Assembly: GCA_001938995.1 (NCBI GenBank)
Contig: MKZN01000004.1
Coordinates: 1 to 64,000 of the forward strand
DNA: 64,000 bases
Direction: 5' to 3'
From: Bacillus pumilus
GTDB lineage: Bacteria > Bacillota > Bacilli > Bacillales > Bacillaceae
The notes beneath the pieces are model-generated. The model ran no database searches. It was given only the letters and a program-made list of their open reading frames with translations, and was not told where the DNA came from. The position numbers and the translations under genes are program-made. Positions 53,730-63,826 of this stretch are shown here, piece after piece. Positions within the stretch are counted from its first letter, which is position 1. Each line of letters starts with the position of its first letter.

Positions 53730-53787
53730 AAAAAAAGGGCATTTGTGACGAGAATTGAAAAATAATTATTACTATATGCCCTTTTTT
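53730..53787 (-). terminator. Terminator of yclG
   Basis: Stem AAAAAGGGCAT / ATGCCCTTTTT with a 29-base loop and T7 on the minus strand, 46 bases after the yclG stop. Confidence 0.75.
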
Positions 53788-53833
53788 CTGAATTGTCAAC
53801 CGCCTTCTGAACCTCCAAAATCAGGGATTTCAC

Positions 53834-55624
53834 CTATGATGGAGGGGTGTCGATGACGATATTTCCGATGAGCTGGTCACTTGTGTGTGTCATCATTTGG
53901 CTTCGTTCTAGTATGTTGTGCGCAATGACAGAATGTGCCGACGACATGGTGCGGACGGCGATGGCTTGTTGAGGAGAAAGGTTGATGATATGATTACGCA
54001 GAACACGAGCGGATGTGGCTTGGTCAATAAATATCGCGGTCGGCTGACCAATGGTCCGGTGTAAATAAAAGCGGTTATCTCCAATTTGAGGTGAACCATT
54101 CTTGATATATACCACAACATATAACGATGTTTCTTCAAAGGAATTATCATTGATCTCTAATGACGCCGTCGTGTTGCTGTAAACGGCATAGTTTTGATAA
54201 TACTTAAAGCGATTCTGCCAAATGAATGCCTTTGCATTTCCTGTGATACTGATGATATACGATGAATCTAGGTGCGACCGTCCTTCTTGAATAAAGTGAT
54301 TGCCACTGATGCCTGCTTCTCCTTCTTGCACCCATATTCCCCTACTGAACTCTTTGAATTGGTTGTTCTGGATAAGGATATTGGTTCCTCTTACCATCGC
54401 TGCATCGACAACAGCGTAAATCGTATTATTTGAAAAGACGACACTATCAGATTGATAGATACGCAGTGCTGCACTTCTCAATCTTGCATTTGATCCTGAC
54501 TCGATATGATTTCCTTCTATTAAAATTCGGTCTGCCATATAAACAGACACGGCCGCATCTTCAAATAGACTGATTTTATTCCCTGTGACATGAACACTTT
54601 CTCCTCTTATATCAATGCCTTTTTCAAACCCCTCAATCATGTTACCGATGATGATCACATTATTTTCAGTTTGACCAATTGAGACGCCTAAGCTTGTGAT
54701 TCCTGCTTTTGTCACGCCTCCTCCTACCGCCCGTATGAGATTGTTCGCAATGATGGTTTCGGTGGCAAAGCCGTATGAGATGCTGCTGTCTGTTTGATTG
54801 CCTTCAATGATCACACCATACCCATTAAAATTATAAATAGCACTTGCAGCACCCCCTCTCACAATATTATTTCGGATCTGAACATTCAGCGGTTCTTCAA
54901 GATTGGTCTCATTTTCTCCGTATCCTTCAATATCAATCCCCATTCTCGGCTCGACCCCGTTCACACCTGCCCTTTCAAGCAAACAGTCCTCAACAATCAC
55001 GCCATCACAGCCTGTAATTGATACATTATTGCGTCTTGAATCAGTGATCGTGCAGCCCGAAATCTGAATAGACGTAGCGGGTGCGTAAGACTCAATGTCT
55101 GACAATAAGCCAAGTGGACTGACAATGATGCCGTCCCCCGTACAATTGCTAATCTGCACGTGACTCACATTCACATGAGAAGCGCCTTCAATACATACAC
55201 CAAAACCCCATTCATGGGTTTTCCTTTCAGACGGAAGAGACTTGTACATATGTTCGTGACGATCGCCTTCAATCCGCCCGCCGCGAATGGTCACATGCTC
55301 CACTTTTCCTATATAAAAAGCGGCATATCCCCACGAATCATTCGGTTTTACTCGAATGATTGCGTCTGATGCCATCTCAATACATATATGACTTGGCACC
55401 CGTATACCTGCTTGCCGGAAAGGGAAAAATGGATTTCCTCTGTATACAGCATCTACAAGGTACGTTCCGCTTGGTAACCAAACATGGGAATAGCCTTGTG
55501 CTTTTGTCCATTCTAAGCATTCGTTAAGTTTGACGGTACAATCCGTTTTTCCGTCAGCGATGACACCAAAATCCAAAACATTGACAACGGGTTTCTTTAG
55601 ATCTGCTTCATTTAATTCCCCCAA
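53834..55624 (-). CDS. yclG: Right-handed parallel beta-helix protein (YclG)
   Basis: A protein of about 596 residues. The N-terminus has a pectate-lyase-3 type start (VVNVLDFGVIADGKTDCTVK, VWLPSGTYLVDA). The rest is a long beta-helix built of about 20 short coils with repeated NNxI/GNxI turns (IRNNIV, IEGNQTDS, IIGNMIEG, VTGNKISL, FSNNTIYA). No signal peptide is seen. Size and position next to yclF match B. subtilis YclG, of unknown function. I prefer TTG at 55624 behind AAAAGGAG; GTG at 55645 lies upstream of that site. Confidence 0.88.
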   Translation of the reverse strand: MGELNEADLKKPVVNVLDFGVIADGKTDCTVKLNECLEWTKAQGYSHVWLPSGTYLVDAVYRGNPFFPFRQAGIRVPSHICIEMASDAIIRVKPNDSWGYAAFYIGKVEHVTIRGGRIEGDRHEHMYKSLPSERKTHEWGFGVCIEGASHVNVSHVQISNCTGDGIIVSPLGLLSDIESYAPATSIQISGCTITDSRRNNVSITGCDGVIVEDCLLERAGVNGVEPRMGIDIEGYGENETNLEEPLNVQIRNNIVRGGAASAIYNFNGYGVIIEGNQTDSSISYGFATETIIANNLIRAVGGGVTKAGITSLGVSIGQTENNVIIIGNMIEGFEKGIDIRGESVHVTGNKISLFEDAAVSVYMADRILIEGNHIESGSNARLRSAALRIYQSDSVVFSNNTIYAVVDAAMVRGTNILIQNNQFKEFSRGIWVQEGEAGISGNHFIQEGRSHLDSSYIISITGNAKAFIWQNRFKYYQNYAVYSNTTASLEINDNSFEETSLYVVVYIKNGSPQIGDNRFYLHRTIGQPTAIFIDQATSARVLRNHIINLSPQQAIAVRTMSSAHSVIAHNILERSQMMTHTSDQLIGNIVIDTPPS

Positions 55625-55820
55625 CCTAATACCACTCCTTTTCACACATGTCTCTAGTCATCCTATGCGTGTACAAGTGGTTTGCCTGTACAATAGATCA
55701 AATTTGATATAAATTCTCCCGAAATAACTTTCTGAAAATGTTCATCTGTGTAACTTTTTCTAATTTTTGATACTTTAGGCCTATTAGACCAACATTTACC
55801 TGTTTTAGAATAGTTTTATA

Positions 55821-55849
55821 TTGACATAAGAACTATACAAGAATATCAT
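55821..55849 (+). promoter_or_regulatory. Sigma-A promoter of yclF
   Basis: TTGACA, exact 17-base spacer, TATCAT, ending 39 bases before the start codon. Confidence 0.75.
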
Positions 55850-55888
55850 TTTTCTCATATCTCTTTTTTAAAAGAAAGGATCAATGCC

Positions 55889-57382
55889 ATGTCTACAATC
55901 GACCACGATAAAATTGTTAAGAGTGTTCCTCAAAAAGGATTTTTCGGGCATCCTAAGGGACTCTACACACTGTTTTTCACTGAATTTTGGGAGCGTTTTT
56001 CTTATTATGGCATGCGTGCACTGCTTATTTATTATATGTACACAGAGGTGACAAAAGGCGGGCTTGGCTTTGACCAAACCACAGCCAATTCGATCATGTC
56101 TGTCTACGGTGCGCTTGTCTATATGTCAGGAGTCATTGGTGGATGGCTCGCCGACCGGGTATTCGGATCGTCTAGTGCGGTTTTCTATGGCGGAGTCTTC
56201 ATTATGCTTGGTCATGTCATTTTAGGACTGCCAGGCGGAGCAACATCGCTATTTATCAGTATGGGGCTGATTATTATTGGGACAGGGCTACTAAAGCCGA
56301 ACGTCTCAAACATGGTCGGTGACCTTTATTCAAAAACGGACCCTCGCAGAGATTCTGGATTCAGTATTTTCTACATGGGTATCAACATGGGGGGCTTTAT
56401 CGCTCCGTTAATTGTGGGAACAATCGGTCAAAAAGTGAATTACCATCTTGGTTTTTCTCTTGCTGCTGTTGGAATGCTTGTTGGTTTGATTACATTTGTA
56501 CTCACGAAAAAGCCGAATCTCGGTCTTGCTGGTACTTACGTGACAAATCCGCTTTCAGCCACTGAACGAAAGAACTTCAAAATATACGGAACAGTGATTG
56601 TGGTTCTTCTGGCTGTTTTTGCTATGTTGGGCATTCAAACTGGACGCCTCACGATCGGCCTATTTACTTGGTTTGTCAGTATTCTTGGCGTCACCATTCC
56701 GATTGTGTATTTTATTGTGATGTATTTCAGTAAAAAAACAAACAAAGTGGAGCAATCCAGGGTACTCGCTTATATTCCTTTGTTTATTGCTGCGGTGATG
56801 TTCTGGGCGATTCAAGAACAGGGCTCAAACATTCTAGCCACATATGCAGATCAACGAACAAACTTGGATTTCTTTGGTATCACATTGGCTTCTTCTTGGT
56901 TCCAATCATTGAATCCGATTTTTATTGTGCTACTATCTCCAGTGTTTGCATGGTTATGGATTAGACTTGGTCAGAAACAACCGTCTACCCCTATTAAGTT
57001 CTCACTTGGTCTTCTGTTTGCAGGGTTATCCTTCATCATTATGATCATTCCTGCATACTTATCTGGTCCAAACACACTGGTGAGTCCATTATGGCTTGTC
57101 CTGAGCTTCTTCCTTGTTGTCATCGGAGAGCTCTGCTTGTCACCAGTTGGCTTGTCAGCCACGACAAAACTTGCACCTGCTGCCTTTTCAGCACAAACCA
57201 TGAGTCTTTGGTTCCTTTCAAATGCGATGGCACAGGCAATTAACGCGCAAGTGGTCAAACTATTTGATAAAGTGCCAGAAACCGTCTATTTCGGTATCAT
57301 CGGCATGATCGCGATTATGTTATGTGTCGTCATGCTTGTGATTTCACCGATTATTAAAAAGGCGATGAAAGGCGTTCATTAA
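55889..57382 (+). CDS. yclF: Di-/tripeptide:proton symporter, POT family (YclF/DtpT)
   Basis: A 497-residue membrane protein with about 14 helices and POT signatures: FFTEFWERFSYYGMRALLIYY (ExxERFxYY motif) and GGWLADRVFGSSSAVFYGG, plus FSIFYMGINMGGFIAPL. It imports di- and tripeptides with protons. The ATG at 55889 follows GAAAGGATC. It diverges from yclG. Confidence 0.93.
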   Translation: MSTIDHDKIVKSVPQKGFFGHPKGLYTLFFTEFWERFSYYGMRALLIYYMYTEVTKGGLGFDQTTANSIMSVYGALVYMSGVIGGWLADRVFGSSSAVFYGGVFIMLGHVILGLPGGATSLFISMGLIIIGTGLLKPNVSNMVGDLYSKTDPRRDSGFSIFYMGINMGGFIAPLIVGTIGQKVNYHLGFSLAAVGMLVGLITFVLTKKPNLGLAGTYVTNPLSATERKNFKIYGTVIVVLLAVFAMLGIQTGRLTIGLFTWFVSILGVTIPIVYFIVMYFSKKTNKVEQSRVLAYIPLFIAAVMFWAIQEQGSNILATYADQRTNLDFFGITLASSWFQSLNPIFIVLLSPVFAWLWIRLGQKQPSTPIKFSLGLLFAGLSFIIMIIPAYLSGPNTLVSPLWLVLSFFLVVIGELCLSPVGLSATTKLAPAAFSAQTMSLWFLSNAMAQAINAQVVKLFDKVPETVYFGIIGMIAIMLCVVMLVISPIIKKAMKGVH

Positions 57383-57383
57383 A

Positions 57384-57424
57384 TAAAAAAAGAAGCCTCC
57401 CAAATGGGTTGGCTTCTTTTTTTA
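57384..57424. terminator. Bidirectional terminator between yclF and the permease gene
   Basis: Stem AAGAAGCC / GGCTTCTT flanked by A7 and T7, between convergent genes. Confidence 0.88.
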
Positions 57425-57428
57425 AGAA

Positions 57429-58862
57429 TTAAAACCGGATGTCATCTTCTCCATGGATTTGCAACTTGAGCTGTTCACTTTGCGCCTGTTGTTTTTTCAC
57501 AAAGCCATGATAAACGATATAACCAATGATCATCAGTGGTACGCCGACGTATAGCCCAATGCGCTGCTCAGAATCAAAGGCAAGGCTCATCAAAACGATC
57601 GTATTGAGTGTGATGGCTATGATCGGCAAAACCGGATAAAATGGGGTTTTGAATTTTAAGTTCTCCAGCTTCCCGCCTGCTTTCACGTACTTTCTGCGGA
57701 AAAGTAGCTGTGATAACGTAATCGTAATCCAACCTGCCTGAGCACTCATGCCGGCGATGGATACGATCCATACAAATACCGTTTCCTCTGCAAAGAAACC
57801 AGATAATAGTGATATGCCAGTAAATAGGAAGGTGAGCAGTAAGGCATTCATCGGAATACCGCGCTGATTCACTCGCCTGAACGCCTTCCCTGCCATTCCC
57901 TCCTTCGACAAGGAGTATAGCATTCTCGTGGATGCATATAAGCCAGAGTTCGCAACAGATAATAACGCAATTAAGATGACAAAGTTCATGATGTCTGCCG
58001 CAAAAGGAATCCCTGTTCTCTCAAACACTGTGACAAATGGGCTTTCAAGTACACCGGCTTCCTTCCAAGGCACCATACCTGCCAAAACAAAAACAGATAA
58101 CACAAAAAAGACAAGTGTACGCCAAACCGTCTGATGAATGGAGCGAGGTACGGTTTTCTCAGGGTTTTCACTTTCTCCTGCTGCAATCCCGATGAGTTCT
58201 GTTCCTTGAAAGGCAAAATTCACCGTAATCATCGTGACCACAACTGCCATTAATCCATTTGGAAACAAACCATCACTGACAAAATGACTAAAATAAGGAG
58301 CGGGCTCTCCTCCAGTTGTTTGAATCAAACCGAACATGGCGGCTCCGCCGAGTCCAATAAATAATAAGATCGCCACAATCTTAATGGTTGAGAAGAAAAA
58401 TTCCGACTCTCCAAACGCTTTGGCCGATCGGGCGTTTAATAAGAAAAGGAATAGCCCAAATACTAAACACCAAATCCATACATCTACACCGGGGAACCAG
58501 CGCCTCATGAGCTGCCCAGCTGATAAGAATTCAAGTGCGACTGTTGCCGCCCATCCGAGCCAATAAATCCAGCCGACAGCAAAACCAGCCGCAGGACTCA
58601 CAAACTTGGTCGCATACGTGTGAAACGATCCTGACACAGGGAGTGCGACGGATAGTTCACCAAGACATAACATGGTTAAATACATAATGAACCCGCCCAC
58701 TATATAGGAAAGAACGGCTCCGATCGGCCCTGCTTGTCCAATCGTAAAGCCAGTTCCTAAGAAAAAACCTGTTCCAATGACACCGCCAAGTGAAATCATA
58801 AATAAATGGCGAGAGGTCATGGCCCTTTTTAATTGTTCGGGCTGTTTTTGTCCAACATCCAC
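57429..58862 (-). CDS. APC-family amino acid permease
   Basis: A 477-residue transporter with 12 helices of the YAT/AAT amino acid permease type. Helix 1 has HLFMISLGGVIGTGFFLGTG, helix 2 begins GGFIMYLTMLCLGEL, and helix 6 has NFAFQGTELIGIAAGESENP, typical of RocE/YbgF/YcgH-like proteins. The substrate is unknown; the divergent cystine importer may hint at a sulfur amino acid. The start at 58862 follows AAGGAGGAC. Confidence 0.85.
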   Translation of the reverse strand: MDVGQKQPEQLKRAMTSRHLFMISLGGVIGTGFFLGTGFTIGQAGPIGAVLSYIVGGFIMYLTMLCLGELSVALPVSGSFHTYATKFVSPAAGFAVGWIYWLGWAATVALEFLSAGQLMRRWFPGVDVWIWCLVFGLFLFLLNARSAKAFGESEFFFSTIKIVAILLFIGLGGAAMFGLIQTTGGEPAPYFSHFVSDGLFPNGLMAVVVTMITVNFAFQGTELIGIAAGESENPEKTVPRSIHQTVWRTLVFFVLSVFVLAGMVPWKEAGVLESPFVTVFERTGIPFAADIMNFVILIALLSVANSGLYASTRMLYSLSKEGMAGKAFRRVNQRGIPMNALLLTFLFTGISLLSGFFAEETVFVWIVSIAGMSAQAGWITITLSQLLFRRKYVKAGGKLENLKFKTPFYPVLPIIAITLNTIVLMSLAFDSEQRIGLYVGVPLMIIGYIVYHGFVKKQQAQSEQLKLQIHGEDDIRF

Positions 58863-59058
58863 AATGTTGTCCTCCTTCTTCTAAGATGCTCTTCTATCAA
58901 AACATGTCTCCATGTGATTCATTCCTTATTTAAAAACAACCTACTAATTATACATCTTTTATAATAAATATGCTTCCTTCTATGGTCACTGTCTCAAAGT
59001 CTTTATTTTAGTAATGTTCACACAACTAAAAGAATCAGACTTTCAACGTGTATCATGT

Positions 59059-59087
59059 TTGAAAGGAATGAGTTACGGGCATAAAGT
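59059..59087 (+). promoter_or_regulatory. Candidate promoter of tcyABC
   Basis: TTGAAA, 17 bases, TAAAGT, about 100 bases before tcyA. The 325-base region 58863-59187 holds no gene; no certain CymR box could be picked out. Confidence 0.45.
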
Positions 59088-59187
59088 TGAAGAGTTTCGC
59101 TCAAGATAATTTCAAATGCTTTACTTTTAGGTTGCTTCTCTGTAAGATCATATGTTGTAAATACCAACGAGAAAAGTGGGGAATAAA

Positions 59188-60003
59188 ATGAAAAAAATGT
59201 TCTTTGCCATTATATTAGGCGCTTGTTTTGCATTGATCACTGCATGTGGATCTGCTGCAAACGACAGTGCTAACCAATCGTCTGGGTCTAAAGAATCAGG
59301 TGACCTTTGGAAATCTATCCAAGAAAAAGGTGTCCTAACGATTGGAACAGAAGGTACTTATGCACCTTTTACATTCCATGACAAAAAGACAGACAAATTA
59401 ACTGGCTATGATGTAGAAGTCATCACAGAAGTAGCAAAACGCCTTGACTTAAAACCAGAATTCAAAGAAACCCAATGGGATAGCATGTTTGCTGGTCTGA
59501 ATTCAAAGCGTTTTGACGTGGTCGCGAACCAAGTCGGTAAAAATGGACGAGAAAAGCAATATGATTTTTCTGATAAATATACAACTTCTCAAGCCATCGT
59601 TGTGACAAAATCAGATAACAACGACATCAAAGAATTATCTGATGTCAAAGGAAAGAAAGCGGCACAATCGTTAACAAGTAACTACAATAAGCTTGCAACA
59701 GATGCAGGCGCTAAAATTGAAGGGATTGAAGGTCTTGCCCAATCCATTCAATTGATTCAGCAAGGTCGCGTTGATCTGACGTTCAATGACAAACTAGCTG
59801 TCTTGAATTACTTGAAAACAAGTGGAAACAAAAACCTAAAGGTTGCATTTGAAACAGGAGATCCCCAAGAAACATTTTTTGCCTTCAGAAAAGGCAGCGG
59901 CGAAGTCGTTGACAAAGTGAATGGCGCTTTAGAAGAAATGAAAAAAGACGGTACTCTCGCTAAGATTTCAAAGAAATGGTTTGGTGAAGATGTTACAAAG
60001 TAA
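59188..60003 (+). CDS. tcyA: Cystine ABC transporter substrate-binding lipoprotein (TcyA)
   Basis: A 271-residue lipoprotein: lipobox FALITACGSA, then a family 3 solute-binding domain (VLTIGTEGTYAPFTFHDK, TGYDVEVITEVAKRLDL, RFDVVANQVG). Gene order tcyABC-yczE-sfp equals that of B. subtilis, where it imports cystine. ATG at 59188 follows AAAGTGGGG. Its 3' end overlaps tcyB by 14 bases. Confidence 0.92.
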   Translation: MKKMFFAIILGACFALITACGSAANDSANQSSGSKESGDLWKSIQEKGVLTIGTEGTYAPFTFHDKKTDKLTGYDVEVITEVAKRLDLKPEFKETQWDSMFAGLNSKRFDVVANQVGKNGREKQYDFSDKYTTSQAIVVTKSDNNDIKELSDVKGKKAAQSLTSNYNKLATDAGAKIEGIEGLAQSIQLIQQGRVDLTFNDKLAVLNYLKTSGNKNLKVAFETGDPQETFFAFRKGSGEVVDKVNGALEEMKKDGTLAKISKKWFGEDVTK

Positions 60004-60682
60004 TACCCTAGGAGTCGTCATTCCCTGGGATCTTCTTCAACAATCTTTCTGGCCAATGGTGACGCAGGGAATTTATTACACAATTCCCTTGGCCATTATG
60101 GCTTTTATGATTGGTCTATTGATTGCGCTTGTGACAGCTCTTGCTAGAATGTCTAAGTTCAAAGCGCTTAGATGGATCTTTTCCATTTATGTGTCGGCTG
60201 TTCGTGGAACGCCGCTTTTTGTGCAATTGTTTATTATTTTCTATTTCTTTCCGACATTTAATATCACACTGGATCCCTATCCAAGTGCCATTATTGCCTT
60301 TTCATTAAACGTAGGTGCGTATGCATCGGAAATTATCCGTGCATCTGTCCTTTCTGTTCCAAAAGGGCAATGGGAAGCTGGTTATTCCATCGGGATGACT
60401 TATCGAAAAACGCTCATCCGTGTCATTTTGCCACAGGCTGTGCGTGTGTCCATCCCGCCACTGTCTAATTCATTTATTGGACTAGTGAAGGATACGTCCC
60501 TTGCCTCACAAATCCTGGTCGCCGAGCTTTTTCGTAAATCACAGGAGATTGCTGCGGCAAACTTGGATCAAATTTTGTTCATTTATATGGAAGCAGCCCT
60601 CATTTATTGGATATTCTGCTTCATTCTTTCGCTCGTTCAGCATCAAATTGAAAAAAGACTTGATCGATATGTCGCAAGGTAA
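59990..60682 (+). CDS. tcyB: Cystine ABC transporter permease (TcyB)
   Basis: A 230-residue HisM-type permease with five helices and the EAA loop EAGYSIGMTYRKTLIRVILPQAVRVSIP. The start ATG at 59990 lies inside the end of tcyA; an in-frame TTG/GTG just upstream is possible. Confidence 0.92.
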   Translation: MLQSNTLGVVIPWDLLQQSFWPMVTQGIYYTIPLAIMAFMIGLLIALVTALARMSKFKALRWIFSIYVSAVRGTPLFVQLFIIFYFFPTFNITLDPYPSAIIAFSLNVGAYASEIIRASVLSVPKGQWEAGYSIGMTYRKTLIRVILPQAVRVSIPPLSNSFIGLVKDTSLASQILVAELFRKSQEIAAANLDQILFIYMEAALIYWIFCFILSLVQHQIEKRLDRYVAR

Positions 60683-60694
60683 GGAGGGAACCAC

Positions 60695-61438
60695 ATGCTA
60701 ACAGTCAAAGGCTTAAAGAAATCCTTTGGTGATCAAGAGATCTTAAAGTCGATTGATTTGACGATCAACAAAGGGCAGGTTGTTGCGATCCTCGGTCCTT
60801 CAGGTTCAGGAAAAACAACGATGCTTCGCTGTTTAAACGCACTTGAAACACCAAATGGAGGCTCCTTGACCTTCGATGATTTTTCAATTGATTTTTCAAC
60901 CAGAAATAAATCAGCCGATCTATTGAAGCTGCGCCGTAAGTCGGGGATGGTTTTTCAAGATTATCATCTATTTCCACATCGTACGGTTCTGGAGAATGTG
61001 ATGGAAGGACCTGTCCAAGTCCAGCGCAGGCCGAAAGAAACCGTTCGTAAAGAAGCCATTCATCTTTTGCAAAAAGTGGGACTTGAAAATAAAAAGGACC
61101 TCTATCCATTCCAGCTTTCAGGTGGTCAAAAGCAGCGTGTCGGCATTGCCCGTGCACTTGCCATTCAGCCAGAGCTCATGCTTTTTGATGAGCCAACTTC
61201 TGCACTTGATCCTGAACTTGTCGGTGAGGTGCTAAAGGTGATGAAGGATCTTGCCAAAGATGGTTGGACCATGGCGGTTGTCACACATGAAGTGAAGTTT
61301 GCCCAAGAAGTAGCGGACGAAGTGATCTTTATTGATGGTGGCGTCATCGTCGAACAAGGACCTCCAGAGCAAATTTTCAAACAACCGAAACAAGAACGAA
61401 CCAAACAATTCTTAAATCGGATTTTGAATCCGGTATGA
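60695..61438 (+). CDS. tcyC: Cystine ABC transporter ATP-binding protein (TcyC)
   Basis: A 247-residue ABC ATPase: Walker [17 protein letters not shown]-loop [13 protein letters not shown], signature [15 protein letters not shown] and Walker [15 protein letters not shown]. It energises cystine uptake with TcyA and TcyB. The ATG follows AAGGAGGGAA. Confidence 0.94.
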   Translation: MLTVKGLKKSFGDQEILKSIDLTINKGQVVAILGPSGSGKTTMLRCLNALETPNGGSLTFDDFSIDFSTRNKSADLLKLRRKSGMVFQDYHLFPHRTVLENVMEGPVQVQRRPKETVRKEAIHLLQKVGLENKKDLYPFQLSGGQKQRVGIARALAIQPELMLFDEPTSALDPELVGEVLKVMKDLAKDGWTMAVVTHEVKFAQEVADEVIFIDGGVIVEQGPPEQIFKQPKQERTKQFLNRILNPV

Positions 61439-61479
61439 TAAAAAGAGCTGTTCTCCTCTTGAGAGAACAGCTCTTTTTA
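61438..61479 (+). terminator. Terminator of tcyABC
   Basis: Long stem AAAAGAGCTGTTCTC / GAGAACAGCTCTTTT with a short loop, flanked by A and T runs. Confidence 0.9.
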
Positions 61480-61580
61480 TCCTTCATCGAAGTAAGCGAT
61501 TACAATTGATCAAAGCATTTAAAGGGGCTTGAGAGTATGTTACGATGATAGGTGAGTGTTTAGGAAAGAAGGGAAAGCTT

Positions 61581-62225
61581 TTGAAGCGGGAACATCTTTT
61601 ACGTTGGTTTTTTTATTTCGTTGGACTCATTGTACTGGCTTTCGGACTATCGCTGACAGTGAAAGGGAAGATCCTTGGAATTGGTCCTTGGGACGCTTTC
61701 CATTACGGACTGTTTCAGCATTTTGGACTCACGATTGGACAATGGTCCATCATTATCGGTGCACTTATTGTGACACTGACATCTGTTTTCACGAAATCAT
61801 ACCCAAAGATTGGCGCTTTGCTCAATATGGTGCTTATCGGCGTGTTTATTGATTTCTTCAATGCGGTATTACCTACACCAAACGGGTATTTACCCGCTTT
61901 ATATGTTTTTATGTCTGGGGTTGTCATTTCTGGTTATGGGGTCGGCATTTATGTGTCAGCGAATCTTGGCGCTGGACCAAGAGATGCATTAATGCTACTC
62001 ATCTCAGCCAAAACAGGGCTGAATGTCCAGTGGGTCCGAAATGGAATTGAACTCACTGTGCTCCTCTTTGCATGGATGCTCGGTGGTCCGATTGGCATTG
62101 GAACCATTTTAACTGCTCTGTTAACTGGACTTGTACTACGTTTCTCATTGCCACAATCTACACGGCTTTTGCAGCTACTCATTACAAAAACGGCTGAGAA
62201 ACCCGTCCAAACCCTTACACGATAA
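61581..62225 (+). CDS. yczE: YczE/YyaS/YitT-type membrane protein (YczE)
   Basis: A 214-residue membrane protein with five to six helices: FYFVGLIVLAFGLSLTVKGK, GIGPWDAFHYGLFQHFGLTIG and NLGAGPRDALMLLISAKTGL. B. subtilis YczE sits between sfp and tcyC and has been linked to lipopeptide (bacillomycin) production. TTG at 61581 follows AAGAAGGG and matches the B. subtilis length; the longer frame from 61545 is unsupported. Confidence 0.9.
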   Translation: MKREHLLRWFFYFVGLIVLAFGLSLTVKGKILGIGPWDAFHYGLFQHFGLTIGQWSIIIGALIVTLTSVFTKSYPKIGALLNMVLIGVFIDFFNAVLPTPNGYLPALYVFMSGVVISGYGVGIYVSANLGAGPRDALMLLISAKTGLNVQWVRNGIELTVLLFAWMLGGPIGIGTILTALLTGLVLRFSLPQSTRLLQLLITKTAEKPVQTLTR

Positions 62226-62226
62226 A

Positions 62227-62257
62227 CGCCATTCTCCCAAAGAGAGTGGCTTTTTTT
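62227..62257 (+). terminator. Terminator of yczE
   Basis: Stem GCCATTCTC / GAGAGTGGC (one G-T pair), 5-base loop, T7. Confidence 0.85.
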
Positions 62258-62303
62258 GTGCTCTTTTATTGAAAGAGGTGTTTCCCAAGGGTTCGTCAGA
62301 TGG

Positions 62304-62309
62304 TACAAT
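62304..62309 (+). promoter_or_regulatory. Extended -10 promoter of sfp
   Basis: ATGGTACAAT, a TGN-extended -10 element 24 bases before the sfp start; the -35 is poor. Confidence 0.5.
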
Positions 62310-62333
62310 CATTGTAAAAAATTGAGGTTAATT

Positions 62334-63029
62334 ATGAGGATTATCGCGATTCAATTACAACACTTACATGAAATAGACGCACGAAAACAAATCGAGCAGC
62401 TAAAACCCTTTGTATCACTTGAAAAACGCGCTGCCGCTGAGCGCTTTCGGTTTCTGATTGATGCAAGAAGAACACTGTTAGGTGAAGTGCTGATTCGTCA
62501 ACTGATCCACGAGATGTACGGTGTTCCGATCGATCAGATTGTCTTTGAAACAGAGGGGAATGGCAAGCCTGTCGTCCAGCAAATTCCTTCTTTTCATTTT
62601 AATCTTTCTCACTCTGGCGATTGGGTCGTTTGCGCAGTAGATGATGCACCCGTCGGTATCGATATTGAAGAAATAAAGCCTATTGATTTGGCCATTGCCA
62701 AGCGGTTTTTTTCAGCTGACGAATATCAGGATTTACTCTCACAGCCGGCACAACGACAGGAAGCCTACTTCTTTCATCTATGGTCAATGAAGGAATCCTT
62801 TATTAAGCTGACTGGGAAAGGTTTATCCTATGGTCTGTCGTCCTTTACAGCCCGTCTGTCGGCTGATGGGCAGGCTTCTTTGACATTACCTGATCATGAA
62901 GCACCTTGTTACGTCCAAACATACTCTCTTGATCCTGCCTATCAAATGGCTACGTGCACGAGAAAACCCATTACGACAAAGAACATCGAGATTATCACCT
63001 GCGGAGAGATCCTGTCTCGACTTTCCTAG
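62334..63029 (+). CDS. sfp: 4'-Phosphopantetheinyl transferase
   Basis: A 231-residue Sfp-type enzyme that loads phosphopantetheine onto carrier domains of peptide synthetases. It shows FHFNLSHSGDWVVCAV, the magnesium-binding VGIDIEEIKP and FHLWSMKESFIKLTGKGLSYG. It is full length, unlike the truncated allele of B. subtilis 168, so lipopeptide synthesis should be possible. The ATG at 62334 follows TTGAGGTTAATT. Confidence 0.95.
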   Translation: MRIIAIQLQHLHEIDARKQIEQLKPFVSLEKRAAAERFRFLIDARRTLLGEVLIRQLIHEMYGVPIDQIVFETEGNGKPVVQQIPSFHFNLSHSGDWVVCAVDDAPVGIDIEEIKPIDLAIAKRFFSADEYQDLLSQPAQRQEAYFFHLWSMKESFIKLTGKGLSYGLSSFTARLSADGQASLTLPDHEAPCYVQTYSLDPAYQMATCTRKPITTKNIEIITCGEILSRLS

Positions 63030-63044
63030 CGGAGGAAAAATATC

Positions 63045-63078
63045 TAAAAAACGGCCCCATCAAACGGGGCCGTTTTTT
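63045..63078. terminator. Bidirectional terminator between sfp and srfAD
   Basis: Stem AAACGGCCCC / GGGGCCGTTT with T6 on the plus strand and A6 before it, between convergent genes. Confidence 0.9.
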
Positions 63079-63079
63079 C

Positions 63080-63820
63080 TTAACTTTTGATCAATTGATG
63101 ACTTGTTGTCTGTTGAATGATCTGTCTCATCTGTTCTACAAAGTGCTCGAGGTGTGTGTTGATATACATGTGACCTCCATCGAAATCTGTTCGTTCGATG
63201 GTTTTTGCCCATTTGAGCCAGCCGCTTGCATCTTCTATGCATTTCTCATCCTGTCGTCCATTGAATAAATAGACGGGTGATTCGATGAGGGTTTTGTCTT
63301 TGTGCTGAAAGGTTTCTAATGCTTGATAATCTGCTCGTAATGATGGTGTAAAATAATCCATCATCGGTTTGTTTTCTAATAATTCCTTTGGGATTCCGCC
63401 CATTTCAGCAATATGCTGGACAAAGGCCTCGTCAGACAGATGGGTCAATATCTGTCTTTTTGTTTGTGGTGGCTGAATGGCTGAGATGACCACGGCTTCA
63501 GGCTTGATGCCTTCCTTTTCTAACATTTGTGTCAGCCTGTAAGTCACAAGACCACCCATGGAATGTCCGAATAAAACAAATGGACGATTCACTCTTTTCT
63601 TTAAGCCTTCTTTGTATAATTCAGCGAGCCGGTCAATACTTGATTCAAGCGGCATGAGATTGGTCCCATGACCTGGCGGCTCCGCTGCAGTGATTTCAGC
63701 TATGTCTCTTAGCTGTTCAAAGAGTGGACGATACGAGGCGGAATACCCGCCTGCAAAAGGAACACATATTAACTGAATGAGATCTGATCTTGTTTCAAAG
63801 GTTTTAAATAACTGATTCAT
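63080..63820 (-). CDS. srfAD: External (type II) thioesterase of the surfactin-type synthetase
   Basis: A 246-residue alpha/beta hydrolase closely resembling B. subtilis SrfAD: QLICVPFAGGYSASYRPLFE, AAEPPGHGTN, the nucleophile in VLFGHSMGGLVTYRL, VVISAIQPPQTKRQ, and the catalytic His in DFDGGHMYIN. It removes wrong acyl groups from stalled carrier domains. It begins six bases after the synthetase stop behind AAGGATG. Confidence 0.93.
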   Translation of the reverse strand: MNQLFKTFETRSDLIQLICVPFAGGYSASYRPLFEQLRDIAEITAAEPPGHGTNLMPLESSIDRLAELYKEGLKKRVNRPFVLFGHSMGGLVTYRLTQMLEKEGIKPEAVVISAIQPPQTKRQILTHLSDEAFVQHIAEMGGIPKELLENKPMMDYFTPSLRADYQALETFQHKDKTLIESPVYLFNGRQDEKCIEDASGWLKWAKTIERTDFDGGHMYINTHLEHFVEQMRQIIQQTTSHQLIKS

Positions 63821-63826
63821 ACATCC